From Caulobacterales bacterium (GTDB lineage: Bacteria > Pseudomonadota > Alphaproteobacteria > Caulobacterales > Caulobacteraceae): a stretch of 43,255 nt of DNA. Location of the stretch: NCBI GenBank assembly GCA_017302335.1, contig JAFLCT010000009.1, positions 1-43,255 of the forward strand. The letters are read 5' to 3'. Positions 1 through 8,121 of this stretch are shown in pieces. A model generated the notes under the pieces. It worked only from the letters and a program-made list of their open reading frames with translations. It was not told the origin of the DNA and searched no databases. A program made the translations under genes and the position numbers. How positions within the stretch are numbered: position 1 is the first letter of the stretch; each line of letters begins with the position of its first letter.

Positions 1-984
1 CTGGCGCCGCGCTAATCGGTCCAGAACCGCCCGGCCGCCCAGGCGATAGACGGCCGCCCGCGCTTGAGCCGCCGTGGAGACGGCCTGGACCGTTCCATCG
101 TCGACCGCGTCGACCAAGCGGTCGCGCAGCGCGTTCGACAGCCTCAGCCGTGTCGCCGCCTCGCGCACACCATCGGCGTCGGCGGGCAGCAGCGCCGACA
201 GACGCAGGGCCGGATCGGGGCTGACCGCGACCATGGTCTCGAACATCGGCAGGTCGACGTGGCCCGGCAGGACACGCGCCAGAACCCCGGTCTCGGCCAT
301 GGCCCGCACCGCCGGACGGGTGTCCTCGGCGGCCAGCAGTTTCAGCAGTTCGGTCGAGACCCGTTCGGCCGACAGCCCCTCGACCAGCGCCGCCAGGCGA
401 GCGCAGGCCGTCAGCCCGGCCGCATCCGGTTCGCCGCGCCCGAAATGCGCCTGGAAGCGGAAGAAGCGCAGGATGCGTAATGCGTCCTCGCGGATGCGGG
501 TCTCGGCCTCGCCGACGAAGACGACGCGGCCCGCCCGTGCGTCTTCGACCCCATGGCCCGTCGGGTCGAAGATCGACCCCGCCCGGTCGGCGTAGAGGGC
601 GTTCAGACGAAAGTCGCGACGGGCCGCATCCTCGGCCCAGTCGTCGGTGAAGGCGACCACGGCGCGACGACCATCGGTCTCCACGTCGCGGCGCAGGGTG
701 GTGACTTCATAGGGACGTTTGGACGAGACCACGGTGACGGTGCCGTGCTCCACCCCGGTGGGTACGGGCTTCAGGCCCGCCGCCTTGGCCGCCGCGATCA
801 CCCGGTCGGGCGTCAAGCGGGTGGCGATGTCGATATCCAGCACCGCTCTGTCGACCAGGGCGTTGCGCACGCAGCCGCCGACGAAACGGGCGCAGTCAGG
901 ACCGCCTTCGATCTCCAACGCCTCCATCACAGCCACGGTGCGCGGATCGGTCAGCCAGTCGGTCGGCGGCAGGCGGTCGGTCAT
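1..984 (-). CDS. cca: CCA tRNA nucleotidyltransferase / polyA polymerase family (3' part missing)
   Basis: Adds or repairs the 3'-CCA end of tRNAs in the cytoplasm. The frame is open from an ATG at 984 to the left edge, giving 328 codons with no stop, so the C-terminus lies outside the window. Visible class II nucleotidyltransferase motifs are GGCVRNAL (about residue 38), the metal-binding DIDIAT (about residue 51) and RRDFRLNALY (about residue 119), followed by the helical neck and body region (REDALRILRFFRF). Its ATG overlaps the stop of the upstream Nudix gene (ATGA), which indicates translational coupling as last visible gene of the MBL-to-cca operon. It could instead be a poly(A) polymerase-type paralogue; tRNA repair is the usual role when a single copy is present. 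Confidence 0.93.
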   Translation of the reverse strand, partial: MTDRLPPTDWLTDPRTVAVMEALEIEGGPDCARFVGGCVRNALVDRAVLDIDIATRLTPDRVIAAAKAAGLKPVPTGVEHGTVTVVSSKRPYEVTTLRRDVETDGRRAVVAFTDDWAEDAARRDFRLNALYADRAGSIFDPTGHGVEDARAGRVVFVGEAETRIREDALRILRFFRFQAHFGRGEPDAAGLTACARLAALVEGLSAERVSTELLKLLAAEDTRPAVRAMAETGVLARVLPGHVDLPMFETMVAVSPDPALRLSALLPADADGVREAATRLRLSNALRDRLVDAVDDGTVQAVSTAAQARAAVYRLGGRAVLDRLARRQ

Positions 985-1634
985 GCCGCGTCCTCGGCCT
1001 CGGCGGCGGCGTCGCCAACGCCATAGAGGCGCCCGTGCAGGGCCTTCAACAGCCCGGCCGTCACGCCCCAGATATAACGCTCGTTCCACGGCATGGCCCA
1101 GTAGAAGCGGCGCGCGCCGTTCATCTCCAGATGGTCGCGACGGTGGTTGGCGACATCCATCAGGAAATCCCAGGGCGTCTCGAACAGCTCGGCCACCTCA
1201 TCGGGCGACGGCGCCAGGGCGACCGGCGGCGTGACCCAGCCGACCACCGGGGTGACCAGAAAGCCCGATCCGGTCTCATAGGCGTCGCCCAGACCCAGCA
1301 CCTCGACCGAGGCGGGCGCCAGGGCCACCTCCTCCCACGCCTCGCGCAGCGCCGCCTGCACCGCCGTCTCGCCGGGATCGAGCCGACCGCCGGGAAAGGC
1401 GATCTGGCCGGTGTGGCTGGTCAAACTGTCGGCGCGGCGGGTCAACAGCACGGTCGCGCCGTCCGCGTGCGCCATGACGGGGACCAGGACGGCGGCGGGC
1501 TGCAACGTCCGGTCGCCCAGGCGCAGATCCGGGTTCAGATCATAGTCCGAGCGCGTCGGCGCGGACTCCGGCGTCCCGTCCGAAACCGGGCGCAGGCGTT
1601 CGGCCAACCGGGCCTTCAAGGTTCCCAGGCTCAC
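981..1634 (-). CDS. Nudix hydrolase, CoA pyrophosphatase (NudL/YeaB type)
   Basis: Predicted to hydrolyse CoA or its derivatives to 3',5'-ADP and 4'-phosphopantetheine. The 217-aa protein carries the CoA-pyrophosphatase signature LLTRRADSLTSHTGQIAFPG directly before the Nudix box (GGRLDPGET ... REAWEEVAL). The usual glycine near the end of the box (REUXEEXGU) is alanine here; the metal-binding glutamates of REAWEE are intact. Length fits the family. It overlaps the downstream cca start by 4 nt and its own ATG overlaps the DUF1285 stop by 4 nt, so the three are almost certainly co-translated. Family assignment is firm; the substrate is inferred. Confidence 0.9.
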   Translation of the reverse strand: MSLGTLKARLAERLRPVSDGTPESAPTRSDYDLNPDLRLGDRTLQPAAVLVPVMAHADGATVLLTRRADSLTSHTGQIAFPGGRLDPGETAVQAALREAWEEVALAPASVEVLGLGDAYETGSGFLVTPVVGWVTPPVALAPSPDEVAELFETPWDFLMDVANHRRDHLEMNGARRFYWAMPWNERYIWGVTAGLLKALHGRLYGVGDAAAEAEDAA

Positions 1635-2185
1635 GCCGCGACCTCCACGGCGCCCAGGTCGAAATCGGCGCCGCCCGACGACACCGTAAGCCGCCCGTCG
1701 CGAAGCCGCGCCGTCTCGACAAGCTCATAGAAGACCGGCCGCGCGATCCGCGCCCACAGATCCGCGCGCACCCGCACGCGCGGCGCCGGTTCGCCGGTCG
1801 CCGGATCGGTTTCCACGACAACAGGAAACTCTGGCCCGGCCGTGGTGCGGTCGCCCACATCGGTGGTGAAAACCAGGGCGTCCTTCGTCTGCTCCACGGC
1901 CACGGCGCGGAACGGCAAATCCTGAACCGCGATCCTCAACTTCTCGACCGGCGTGACCAGATGATAGCCGTCCGGGTCCTTCCTCAGCACGGTCGAGAAC
2001 AGCCGCACCAGCTCGGCCCGACCGATCGGCGAGCCTTCGTGCATCCAGACGCCGTCGGCGCGGATGACGATGTCGATGTCGCCGCAATGCGCCGGGTTCC
2101 AGAGATGCACGGGCGGCAGGCCGCGTTCGGCGCGCGCCGCCTGGGCCACGCCGTCCAGCCCTGTCGCGGTGGAGGTTTCAGTCAT
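1631..2185 (-). CDS. DUF1285 family protein
   Basis: A 184-aa soluble protein matching my recollection of the DUF1285 family, which alphaproteobacteria commonly carry beside a CoA pyrophosphatase and cca. Visible features are PPVHLWNPAHCGDIDIVI near the N-terminus (about residues 24-41), where a tryptophan-proline-cysteine core precedes GDID, then WMHEGSPIGR and a C-terminal beta-rich half. There is no signal peptide or membrane segment. It sits 40 nt after the acetyltransferase and overlaps the Nudix gene by 4 nt. The biochemical role is unknown; context only ties it to a housekeeping operon that includes CoA and tRNA enzymes. Confidence 0.85.
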   Translation of the reverse strand: MTETSTATGLDGVAQAARAERGLPPVHLWNPAHCGDIDIVIRADGVWMHEGSPIGRAELVRLFSTVLRKDPDGYHLVTPVEKLRIAVQDLPFRAVAVEQTKDALVFTTDVGDRTTAGPEFPVVVETDPATGEPAPRVRVRADLWARIARPVFYELVETARLRDGRLTVSSGGADFDLGAVEVAA

Positions 2186-2225
2186 GCGCCCAGACCTAAA
2201 CCCGCCCGCGCTCGGGCGAAAGCCG

Positions 2226-2720
2226 TCAGGGCGCGGCGCGCGTCATCCCGCTCGCCGTCTCGGCCGTGATCGGCAGCCACAGGACCCGGCGCGGATCGAC
2301 CGGTCCCGGCAGATGCACGTCCGGCGCGGCCTGAAAGCCGAAGCGCGTGAAATAGGGCGGATCGCCGACCAGCAGCACGCCCGCGACGCCCGCCCCCCTC
2401 GCATGGTCGACGCAGGCCGCGACCAGATCGGCGCCCAGGCCCGTGCGACGGCTGGCGGCGTCCACGGCGATGGGACCCAGGAACAAGGCCGACGCCTCGC
2501 CCGCCACGATCCGCCACAACCGCACCGATCCGACGACGCGGTCGCCCTCGCGGATGACAAAGCCCGCCGCGATCCCGGCCCGTTCGCGCAGCCGCTCGGC
2601 CGTCTTGGCGAACCGACCCGGCCCGAAGGCCGCCAGCACCAGTGCGTCCGCCGCCGCGGCATCGGCGGGGGTTTCGGCCTCCACGGCGGCACTCTGGGTC
2701 TGGGCGGCGTCGTTCGACAT
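2226..2720 (-). CDS. GNAT family N-acetyltransferase (YhbS-like)
   Basis: A 164-aa acetyl-CoA-dependent acetyltransferase of unknown substrate. The acetyl-CoA-binding region reads LGPIAVDAASRRTGLGADL (about residues 80-98), with the RxGxG loop, and is followed by VLLVGDPPYFTRFGFQ, typical of the YhbS-like subgroup. The reading frame stays open upstream into the neighbouring enoyl-CoA gene, but the start at 2720 (MSNDAAQ) leaves only 35 nt between the two genes and gives a normal family length. It lies in the MBL/enoyl-CoA/DUF1285 operon. Protein or small-molecule acetylation are both possible. Confidence 0.85.
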   Translation of the reverse strand: MSNDAAQTQSAAVEAETPADAAAADALVLAAFGPGRFAKTAERLRERAGIAAGFVIREGDRVVGSVRLWRIVAGEASALFLGPIAVDAASRRTGLGADLVAACVDHARGAGVAGVLLVGDPPYFTRFGFQAAPDVHLPGPVDPRRVLWLPITAETASGMTRAAP

Positions 2721-2755
2721 TGAGCGCGCGCCGATAGGGCCGTTGCGCGTGCGGA

Positions 2756-3526
2756 TCAACCGGCTTTTGAAAAATCCGGCGCGCGCTTCTGAGTGAAGGC
2801 CAGGAAAGCCTCCATCGCCTCGGGACTCTTCATCTGGCTGCCGAAGGCTTCGCCCTCGCGCTGCATCAACCCCCACAGGCTCTCGGCGTCGCGCATCAGA
2901 GCCTTGGTCTTGCGAATGGAATTGGGGGCGCGCGCCGACAGTTGCGCCGCCAGACCCGCCGCCTCCGCCTCGACCTGATCGGCCGGAACGCAGCGATTGG
3001 CCAGACCCCAAGCATGAGCCGTCCGGCCGTCCAGAGGTTGGCCCAGGGCGAAGATCTCGAACGCTCGCTGGTGGCCGATGGCCTGGGGCAGCAACAGGGT
3101 CGAGGCCGCCTCGGGCGCCAGAGCCAGATTGATGAAGGGCGCGGACAACAAGGCGTCTTCGGCCACCACCACCATGTCGCAATGCAGCAGCAGGGTCAGG
3201 CCGATGCCCACCGCCCGCCCCTTCACGGCCGCCACCGCCGGTCGATCCAGATCGGCCAAGGCCTTGAGAAAGCGGAAGACCGAAAGGTCCAACGGTCCCG
3301 CCGCCTGGGACCCCAAGGCGATGAAGTCGCCGATGTCGTTGCCCGCCGAGAAGCTGTCGCCCTCGGCCCGGAACAGCAGCACCCGCACGGCTTCGTCGGT
3401 GCGCGCCCGCTCGGTCGCCTCGGCCAGGGCCGCGTACATGGCCTGGGTGATGGCGTTCTTCTTGTCGGGCCGGTTCAAGGTGACGGTCAGGACGCCGTTC
3501 TCCAGCCGGGTTTCGATCTCGCTCAT
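2756..3526 (-). CDS. Enoyl-CoA hydratase/isomerase family protein (ECI-like)
   Basis: A 256-aa crotonase-fold enzyme acting on acyl-CoA thioesters. The oxyanion-hole segments are SAGNDIGDF (about residue 60) and KGRAVGIGLTLLLHCD (about residue 103). The second catalytic region reads LALAPEAASTLLLP, with the acidic residue in a P-E pair as in delta3-delta2 enoyl-CoA isomerases rather than the hydratase glutamate position. I therefore favour isomerase over classical hydratase, as inference. Its ATG overlaps the stop of the upstream MBL gene (ATGA), so it is translationally coupled. A role in fatty-acid oxidation of unsaturated chains is plausible. Confidence 0.88.
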   Translation of the reverse strand: MSEIETRLENGVLTVTLNRPDKKNAITQAMYAALAEATERARTDEAVRVLLFRAEGDSFSAGNDIGDFIALGSQAAGPLDLSVFRFLKALADLDRPAVAAVKGRAVGIGLTLLLHCDMVVVAEDALLSAPFINLALAPEAASTLLLPQAIGHQRAFEIFALGQPLDGRTAHAWGLANRCVPADQVEAEAAGLAAQLSARAPNSIRKTKALMRDAESLWGLMQREGEAFGSQMKSPEAMEAFLAFTQKRAPDFSKAG

Positions 3527-4617
3527 GTCGCCGTCTCCGCTTTAAGCGACCACCAGACCACGCCCTCGTCGTCGATCCGGCTGGTCGCCTGTCCCTTGGT
3601 GTTCAGATAGTTCAGATGCGCCAACGCCTCGCCGGTCGCCATGCCCAGCACGCTGTCGCCCACGGGTCGGGCGAACAGGGCCGGGAAGACATCGACGGCC
3701 CGGCGGGGCGTCTTCAAGGTGCGCCGCAGCCGCTTCAGCGCCGTCTCATGGCCCCGCATCAGCGCGTCCAGCCGCGCGTGGACCCCGGTGAACGGCTCGC
3801 CATGCGACGGCAGGACCAGCAGATCGTCCGGCAGCAGGGCGCGCAGCCTGGCCAGCGACGCCATCCAGTCGCCCAGGGGGTCGGCGTCCGGCTCCGTCGG
3901 CCAGATCGAGATATTGGACGAGATCTTCGGCAGGATCTGGTCGCCCGAGATGAAGACGCCGTCCGCCTCGCGCCACAGGCACAGATGCTCGGGGCTATGG
4001 CCGTCGCCGACGACGATGCGCCATGTCTCGCCGCCGATGGTCAGCCGGTCGTCTTCGCGGACGCGCTGATAGGCCGTCGGCAAGGGCGCCACGGCCTTGC
4101 CGAACATACCGTAGCCCTTGCGCCAGCGGTCGATCTGTTCAGGCGTCCAGCCCGCCCGGCGATAGAAGCTCGCGCCGTCCTCGGGCGCCGGACCGGCGTC
4201 TGCGACCAGCATTCGCCCGGTGACATACTCCAACCGCGACATTAGCAGGGGCGCATCGAATCGTTCGCACAACCAACCCGCCAAACCGATGTGATCCGGG
4301 TGCATATGGGTGCACAGGACCCGCGTCACCGGCCGTCCGGCCAGGGGTCCCGCCAGCGCCGCGTCCCAGGCTTCGACCGAGGCGGGCGTGCGCAGACCCG
4401 TATCCACGATCATCCAGCCGTCGCCGTCGGCCAAGGCCCAGACATTGATGTGGTCCAGCGTCATCGGCAACGGCAGGCGCAGCCACAGAACCCCCGGCGC
4501 GACCTCGATCGCCTGGCCCGGCGCGGGCAGGTCGCCGCAGGGGTAGGTCAGCCCCCGCGTCGGGGAGGTCGGCGCGCCGTCAGCCAAGTGCGTCTCCAAT
4601 CGAAACTGATCCGACAT
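3523..4617 (-). CDS. MBL-fold metallo-hydrolase
   Basis: A 364-aa metallo-beta-lactamase-fold hydrolase. The zinc motif reads THMHPDHIG (HxHxDH), preceded by WMIVDTGLRT and followed by the ligand histidine in VGDGHSPEHLCL and ISGDQILP, with a C-terminal winged-helix-like extension as in LACTB2-type members. Two ATGs are possible, at 4632 and 4617. I chose 4617 because GGAAGA lies about 8 nt upstream of it, whereas 4632 has no recognisable ribosome-binding site. It is the first gene of the minus-strand operon and overlaps the enoyl-CoA gene by 4 nt. The substrate is unknown; a thioester or ester would fit the neighbours. Confidence 0.9.
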   Translation of the reverse strand: MSDQFRLETHLADGAPTSPTRGLTYPCGDLPAPGQAIEVAPGVLWLRLPLPMTLDHINVWALADGDGWMIVDTGLRTPASVEAWDAALAGPLAGRPVTRVLCTHMHPDHIGLAGWLCERFDAPLLMSRLEYVTGRMLVADAGPAPEDGASFYRRAGWTPEQIDRWRKGYGMFGKAVAPLPTAYQRVREDDRLTIGGETWRIVVGDGHSPEHLCLWREADGVFISGDQILPKISSNISIWPTEPDADPLGDWMASLARLRALLPDDLLVLPSHGEPFTGVHARLDALMRGHETALKRLRRTLKTPRRAVDVFPALFARPVGDSVLGMATGEALAHLNYLNTKGQATSRIDDEGVVWWSLKAETAT

Positions 4618-4636
4618 AAGCTGATCTTCCATCGGC

Positions 4637-4644
4637 GTCTAGGC
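4637..4644 (-). promoter_or_regulatory. Putative -10 element for the MBL-cca operon
   Basis: On the minus strand the element reads GCCTAGAC, resembling the Caulobacter housekeeping -10 (GCTANAWC). It lies 19 nt upstream of the chosen ATG at 4617. No convincing -35 is visible, so this rests on one half-site and on the recurrence of similar elements before other genes here. Confidence 0.35.
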
Positions 4645-4738
4645 CGCCGCGCCCAGCCTCCGCCGCATCTCGGCCTTGACCCCGCCGCCCGCTGGAGCCA
4701 AGGCTGCACACGAAATTTCCGCCTAGGAGTTGACTGTC

Positions 4739-5722
4739 GTGTTCAAGACCCCTCTCGCCGCCCTTTGCGGCGCCGCCCTGATCTGCGGCGGCGTCGCCTC
4801 TCCCGGCTTCGCCCAGACCGCCGCCGGGTCGGCCGTCCGCGGTTCCGCCACGACCGAACAATCGCAACAGGATCGCGAATCCAGCCGTTCGAACCGCGAG
4901 GCGGCCGAAAGCCAAGGCCGCATCCGCACGCCGCGACGCCAGCGCCAAGCCGCGGCCGCCGATCCCGCCGTGATCATGGCCGAGGCCCAGGCCGTGCTGA
5001 CCGCCGTCGGCAACGACTGCACCCCGACCGAAGCCGCGTTCATGGGTCAGGACGACCAACACCAGAAGGTCTATGAGGTCGCCTGCGCCGCCGGCACCGG
5101 TCCCGGCTACATCATGGTCGCCAAGATCGCTCCGGCCACGCCCGAGCTGCTGGACTGCGTGCTTCTGTCGGGTCAGGCCGAACGTTTGCGCGCGGCCAAT
5201 CCGGCGGCCGAGGCCGACACCTGCAAACTGCCGGGCAACCAGAACCCGCTGGGCATCATCACCGGCTACGCCCAGGCGGCGGGCATCACCTGCGCGATCG
5301 ATCAGGGGATGTCGATCGGCCGCAACGCCGGCAAGGACGTCTATGAGGTCGGCTGCAACGGCGCCGACGGGTATTGGGTCGAGCGCGACGACAACGGCGT
5401 CTGGACCAAGACCGAATGCACCATCATCACGGCCCAGAACGCCAACTGCCGCTTCACCACCACTGGCGAGATCGCGGCCAGCTTCAAGACCCGCCTGGTC
5501 GGCACCGCCGCCGACGATTGCGACGTGACCCAGGTTCGTTTCATGGGCGCCAACAACAATGGCCGCTTCTATGAGGCCAAATGCGCCGCCGAGGGCGTGG
5601 GTTATATCGCCCGCACCAACGGCGAAGGCGCGGTGCAGCAGGTCTATGCCTGCGCCACGGCCGCGCGCATCGGCGGCGGCTGCACTCTGACGACGGCCGC
5701 CCCGGCCGCGTCCAACGAATAA
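4739..5722 (+). CDS. Secreted three-repeat, 12-cysteine protein of unknown function
   Basis: A 327-aa exported protein I cannot name. It opens with a signal peptide ending near ASPGFAQ (residue 26), followed by a Gln/Arg/Ser-rich linker to about residue 75. Three tandem repeats then begin at Cys94, Cys185 and Cys261. Each has a C...(F/I)G...(V/F)YE(V/A)xC...GY core, and each has four cysteines: C94/116/140/162, C185/206/227/237 and C261/282/305/315. This suggests two disulfides per repeat in the periplasm or outside. The start is GTG at 4739, with AGGAG about 10 nt upstream; the in-frame TTG at 4730 sits too close to that site. It is a single-gene unit ended by a strong terminator. A surface, binding or inhibitor-type role is conceivable but unsupported. 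Confidence 0.82.
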   Translation: MFKTPLAALCGAALICGGVASPGFAQTAAGSAVRGSATTEQSQQDRESSRSNREAAESQGRIRTPRRQRQAAAADPAVIMAEAQAVLTAVGNDCTPTEAAFMGQDDQHQKVYEVACAAGTGPGYIMVAKIAPATPELLDCVLLSGQAERLRAANPAAEADTCKLPGNQNPLGIITGYAQAAGITCAIDQGMSIGRNAGKDVYEVGCNGADGYWVERDDNGVWTKTECTIITAQNANCRFTTTGEIAASFKTRLVGTAADDCDVTQVRFMGANNNGRFYEAKCAAEGVGYIARTNGEGAVQQVYACATAARIGGGCTLTTAAPAASNE

Positions 5723-5744
5723 GGTCCCCGGCCTTTAATCGACG

Positions 5745-5783
5745 ACGGCCCGGCGGGACCCCTCGCCGGGCCGTTTTCGTTTT
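5745..5783 (+). terminator. Rho-independent terminator
   Basis: A perfect 11-bp stem (ACGGCCCGGCG, loop of 8, CGCCGGGCCGT) is followed by a T-rich tail, ttttcgtttt. It lies 22 nt after the stop codon of the secreted repeat protein and separates that gene from exonuclease III. Confidence 0.93.
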
Positions 5784-5785
5784 GA

Positions 5786-5793
5786 TCTAGACT
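5786..5793 (+). promoter_or_regulatory. Putative -10 element for xthA
   Basis: TCTAGACT resembles the Caulobacter housekeeping -10 and lies 30 nt before the xthA ATG, just after a terminator, where a new promoter is expected. The -35 region overlaps the terminator T-tract and is not convincing. Confidence 0.35.
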
Positions 5794-5823
5794 TTCGCGG
5801 CGCCGGTCTTAGCGTCCCAGGCG

Positions 5824-6627
5824 ATGCGCATCGCCACCTGGAACGTCAACTCCATCAACGCCCGCCTGCCCACGGTGCTGGAATGGCTGGAGGCCGCCCG
5901 CCCCGACGTGGCCTGCCTGCAAGAGATCAAATGCATCGACGAGAAATTCCCCCGCGAAGCCATGGAGTCGCTGGGCTACAACGTCGAGGTTCACGGCCAG
6001 AAGACCTATAACGGCGTCGCCATCCTGTCGAAGCATCGCCTGTCGGACGTGCGGCGCGGTCTGCCTGGCGTCGATGATTCGGGCGTCGAGACCGACGGGG
6101 AACAGGCGCGGTATCTGGAGGCCGTGATCGAGGCGCCCCGCCCCATCCGCGTGGCCGCCATCTATCTGCCCAACGGCAATCCGATCGCCACGGCCAAGTT
6201 CGACTACAAGATGTCCTGGTTCCGCCGCCTGCACGACCACGCCCGCGACCTGCTGGCGCTGGAGGAGCCGCTGGCCCTGTGCGGCGACTACAACGTCATT
6301 CCCGAGCCGTACGACGCCAAGAACCCCGAGGCCTGGGTCACGGACGCCCTGTTCCAGCCCGAGAGCCGCGCCGCCTTGCGCGCGCTGAAATGGCTGGGCC
6401 TGGCCGACGCCTCGGAGCTGGGAAACCAGCCGCCGGGAACCTTCACCTTCTGGGACTATCAGGCCGGGGCCTGGCAGAGGGACAACGGCATCCGCATCGA
6501 CTTCGCCCTGTTGTCGCCCCAGGCCGCCGACCGGTTCCGGGGGATCGAGACCCACAAGGCCGCGCGCGAAATGGAAAAGCCCAGCGACCATGTTCCGGTG
6601 GTCGTCGATATCGATCTGGACGACTGA
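5824..6627 (+). CDS. xthA: Exodeoxyribonuclease III
   Basis: An AP endonuclease and 3'-5' exonuclease of base-excision repair, in the cytoplasm. At 267 aa it matches E. coli XthA in size. Motifs of the endonuclease/exonuclease/phosphatase fold are all present: MRIATWNVNSINAR at the N-terminus, LQEIKC with the metal-binding Glu (about residue 38), YNGVAI, YLPNGNP (about residue 119), CGDYNVIP (about residue 156), TFWDYQ, RIDFALLS and the catalytic SDHVPV near the end. The start gives the canonical MRIATWN N-terminus. It is followed after 3 nt by a one-TM protein, probably co-transcribed. Confidence 0.97.
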   Translation: MRIATWNVNSINARLPTVLEWLEAARPDVACLQEIKCIDEKFPREAMESLGYNVEVHGQKTYNGVAILSKHRLSDVRRGLPGVDDSGVETDGEQARYLEAVIEAPRPIRVAAIYLPNGNPIATAKFDYKMSWFRRLHDHARDLLALEEPLALCGDYNVIPEPYDAKNPEAWVTDALFQPESRAALRALKWLGLADASELGNQPPGTFTFWDYQAGAWQRDNGIRIDFALLSPQAADRFRGIETHKAAREMEKPSDHVPVVVDIDLDD

Positions 6628-6630
6628 GCC

Positions 6631-7146
6631 GTGGGCGAGGCGTTCCGCACCGTGCTGTTGATCGCGCTGGCGGCGGCGGCCCTGACCACCTGCGCCCTGG
6701 CCCTGGCCTGGTGGATGGAGCCTGAGCGCCGCCTGCGTCGCGCCATGCTGAAATCTCTGGGCCACATCGCCGACGCCGAGGCCTACGCCCCGGCCGAGGG
6801 CAAGGCCGCCGCCATGGATTTCGAGAGCGGGCAACTCGCAGTGCTGTGGTCACGCGGGGCGCACGGCCTGGTCTATGATTTCGCCGAGGTCGAGGGCGGC
6901 GAGATCATCGTCGACGGCTGCGTCGTCGCCCGCATCCGGCGCGGCGAGCAGAGGAAGGCCCTGGATGTCATGGCGCCCGAGGCCGAACAGGTGGTGCTGC
7001 GGCTAATGTTCGCGGACGCCCGTCACCCGGAGTTCGAACTGGGCCTGTGGAACGCCGCCACGCCCGGCCAGTCCGGCTCTCCGCAGGAGTCATTGCGGCT
7101 GGGCCGACGGTGGTTGTCGCACATCGAGGCGCTGTTGAAGGCCTGA
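6631..7146 (+). CDS. Conserved hypothetical protein with N-terminal membrane segment
   Basis: A 171-aa protein starting with GTG, 3 nt after the xthA stop. Residues about 6-28 (hydrophobic, ending AWWMEPE) form one predicted transmembrane helix; the rest is soluble and charged, with a beta-rich centre. I do not recognise a family or catalytic motif. The spacing suggests an operon with xthA, which need not imply a repair role. The membrane segment could also be an uncleaved signal anchor. Confidence 0.75.
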   Translation: MGEAFRTVLLIALAAAALTTCALALAWWMEPERRLRRAMLKSLGHIADAEAYAPAEGKAAAMDFESGQLAVLWSRGAHGLVYDFAEVEGGEIIVDGCVVARIRRGEQRKALDVMAPEAEQVVLRLMFADARHPEFELGLWNAATPGQSGSPQESLRLGRRWLSHIEALLKA

Positions 7147-7207
7147 GCGCGGAGAGCTAGAAGCCCGGCCTGACTCCCCACCATGTGTTCTTACTCAGGA
7201 GGCCGTC

Positions 7208-8113
7208 TTGGCCCGCCTTTTCGACGCCTATATCGTCGCTGACTGGACCGCCGCCGAAACCAAGAAGCTCGGCGACAATTCGCTTTGGATCGGCGTGGCC
7301 AAGCGCGACGTGCGCTTCCGCCTGTATTCCGAGACCCACAACGTCGCCACCCGCGCCGAGGGCGAGGCTCTGCTGGCCTCGATCCTGGCCGATCACAGGA
7401 AGCGCGGCGACCGGGTGCTGGTCGGTTTCGACTTCAACCTGGGCTATCCGATGGGCACGGCCGCGCGTCTGGGGCTGGAGGGGACGCCGTGGCGCGCCCT
7501 GTGGTCCTTCATCGACAAGAACATCGTCGACAAGCCCGACAACACCAACAACCGCTATCAGGTCGCGGCCAAGATGAACCGGCTGATGACCGATGAGGCC
7601 TGGCCCCTGTGGGGCGCCCCGGCCAGCCAGGCCCAGCGTTGGCTGACCACCACCAAGCCGCCCGAGGGCGCGGGCGCCGACATCCCCGAATTCCGGGCCA
7701 CAGAGGACGCCGCGCGCAAGGGCAAGCTCCAGCCCAAGAGCGTCTGGCAGATGCATGGCGCGGGGGCGGTCGGCGGTCAGACCCTGGTCGGCGTTCCGGC
7801 GGTGATGCGCCTGTTGGAGAAGATGGGACCGTCGGGCGCCGTCTGGCCGTTCGGCACCGGCTGGCGCGAACTGGGCGCCGACGACGTGGAGCCGCTGTCG
7901 GCCCTCGTCGTCGAGGTCTGGCCGTCGCTGTACGGCGCCAAACCGCAGGCGGGCGAGTTCAAGGATCAGGCCCAGGTGCGAGTGGCGGCCGAGGCCCTGG
8001 CCGCGCTGGACGACGCCGGAACCCTGGGCAAGGCCTTCGCTCCGCCGAAGTCGGCGACGCCGGAACTGGTCGAAAAGGTCGAGACGGAAGAGGGCTGGAT
8101 CCTGGGGGTGTGA
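7208..8113 (+). CDS. Conserved alphaproteobacterial protein, possibly DUF429/RNase H-like fold
   Basis: A 301-aa soluble protein. The start is TTG at 7208, supported by AGGAGG 6 nt upstream. Visible features are an N-terminal strand with an acid (DAYIVADWTAAE, residues 6-17), a second acid segment (LVGFDFNLGYP, about residues 77-87), a Trp-rich middle and WPFGTGW (about residue 218). The two acid-tipped strands recall the DUF429 RNase H-like group, but this is inference. From memory, relatives carry labels such as cobalamin biosynthesis CbiG or molybdopterin-guanine dinucleotide synthesis; nothing in this sequence supports either. It converges on purD across a hairpin. Confidence 0.8.
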   Translation: MARLFDAYIVADWTAAETKKLGDNSLWIGVAKRDVRFRLYSETHNVATRAEGEALLASILADHRKRGDRVLVGFDFNLGYPMGTAARLGLEGTPWRALWSFIDKNIVDKPDNTNNRYQVAAKMNRLMTDEAWPLWGAPASQAQRWLTTTKPPEGAGADIPEFRATEDAARKGKLQPKSVWQMHGAGAVGGQTLVGVPAVMRLLEKMGPSGAVWPFGTGWRELGADDVEPLSALVVEVWPSLYGAKPQAGEFKDQAQVRVAAEALAALDDAGTLGKAFAPPKSATPELVEKVETEEGWILGV

Positions 8114-8121
8114 CCCGCTGT

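Noticed and set aside
4630..4632. Upstream ATG for the MBL-fold gene.
   Set aside because: The downstream ATG at 4617 has GGAAGA at the right distance, while 4632 has no ribosome site and falls close to the putative -10 element.
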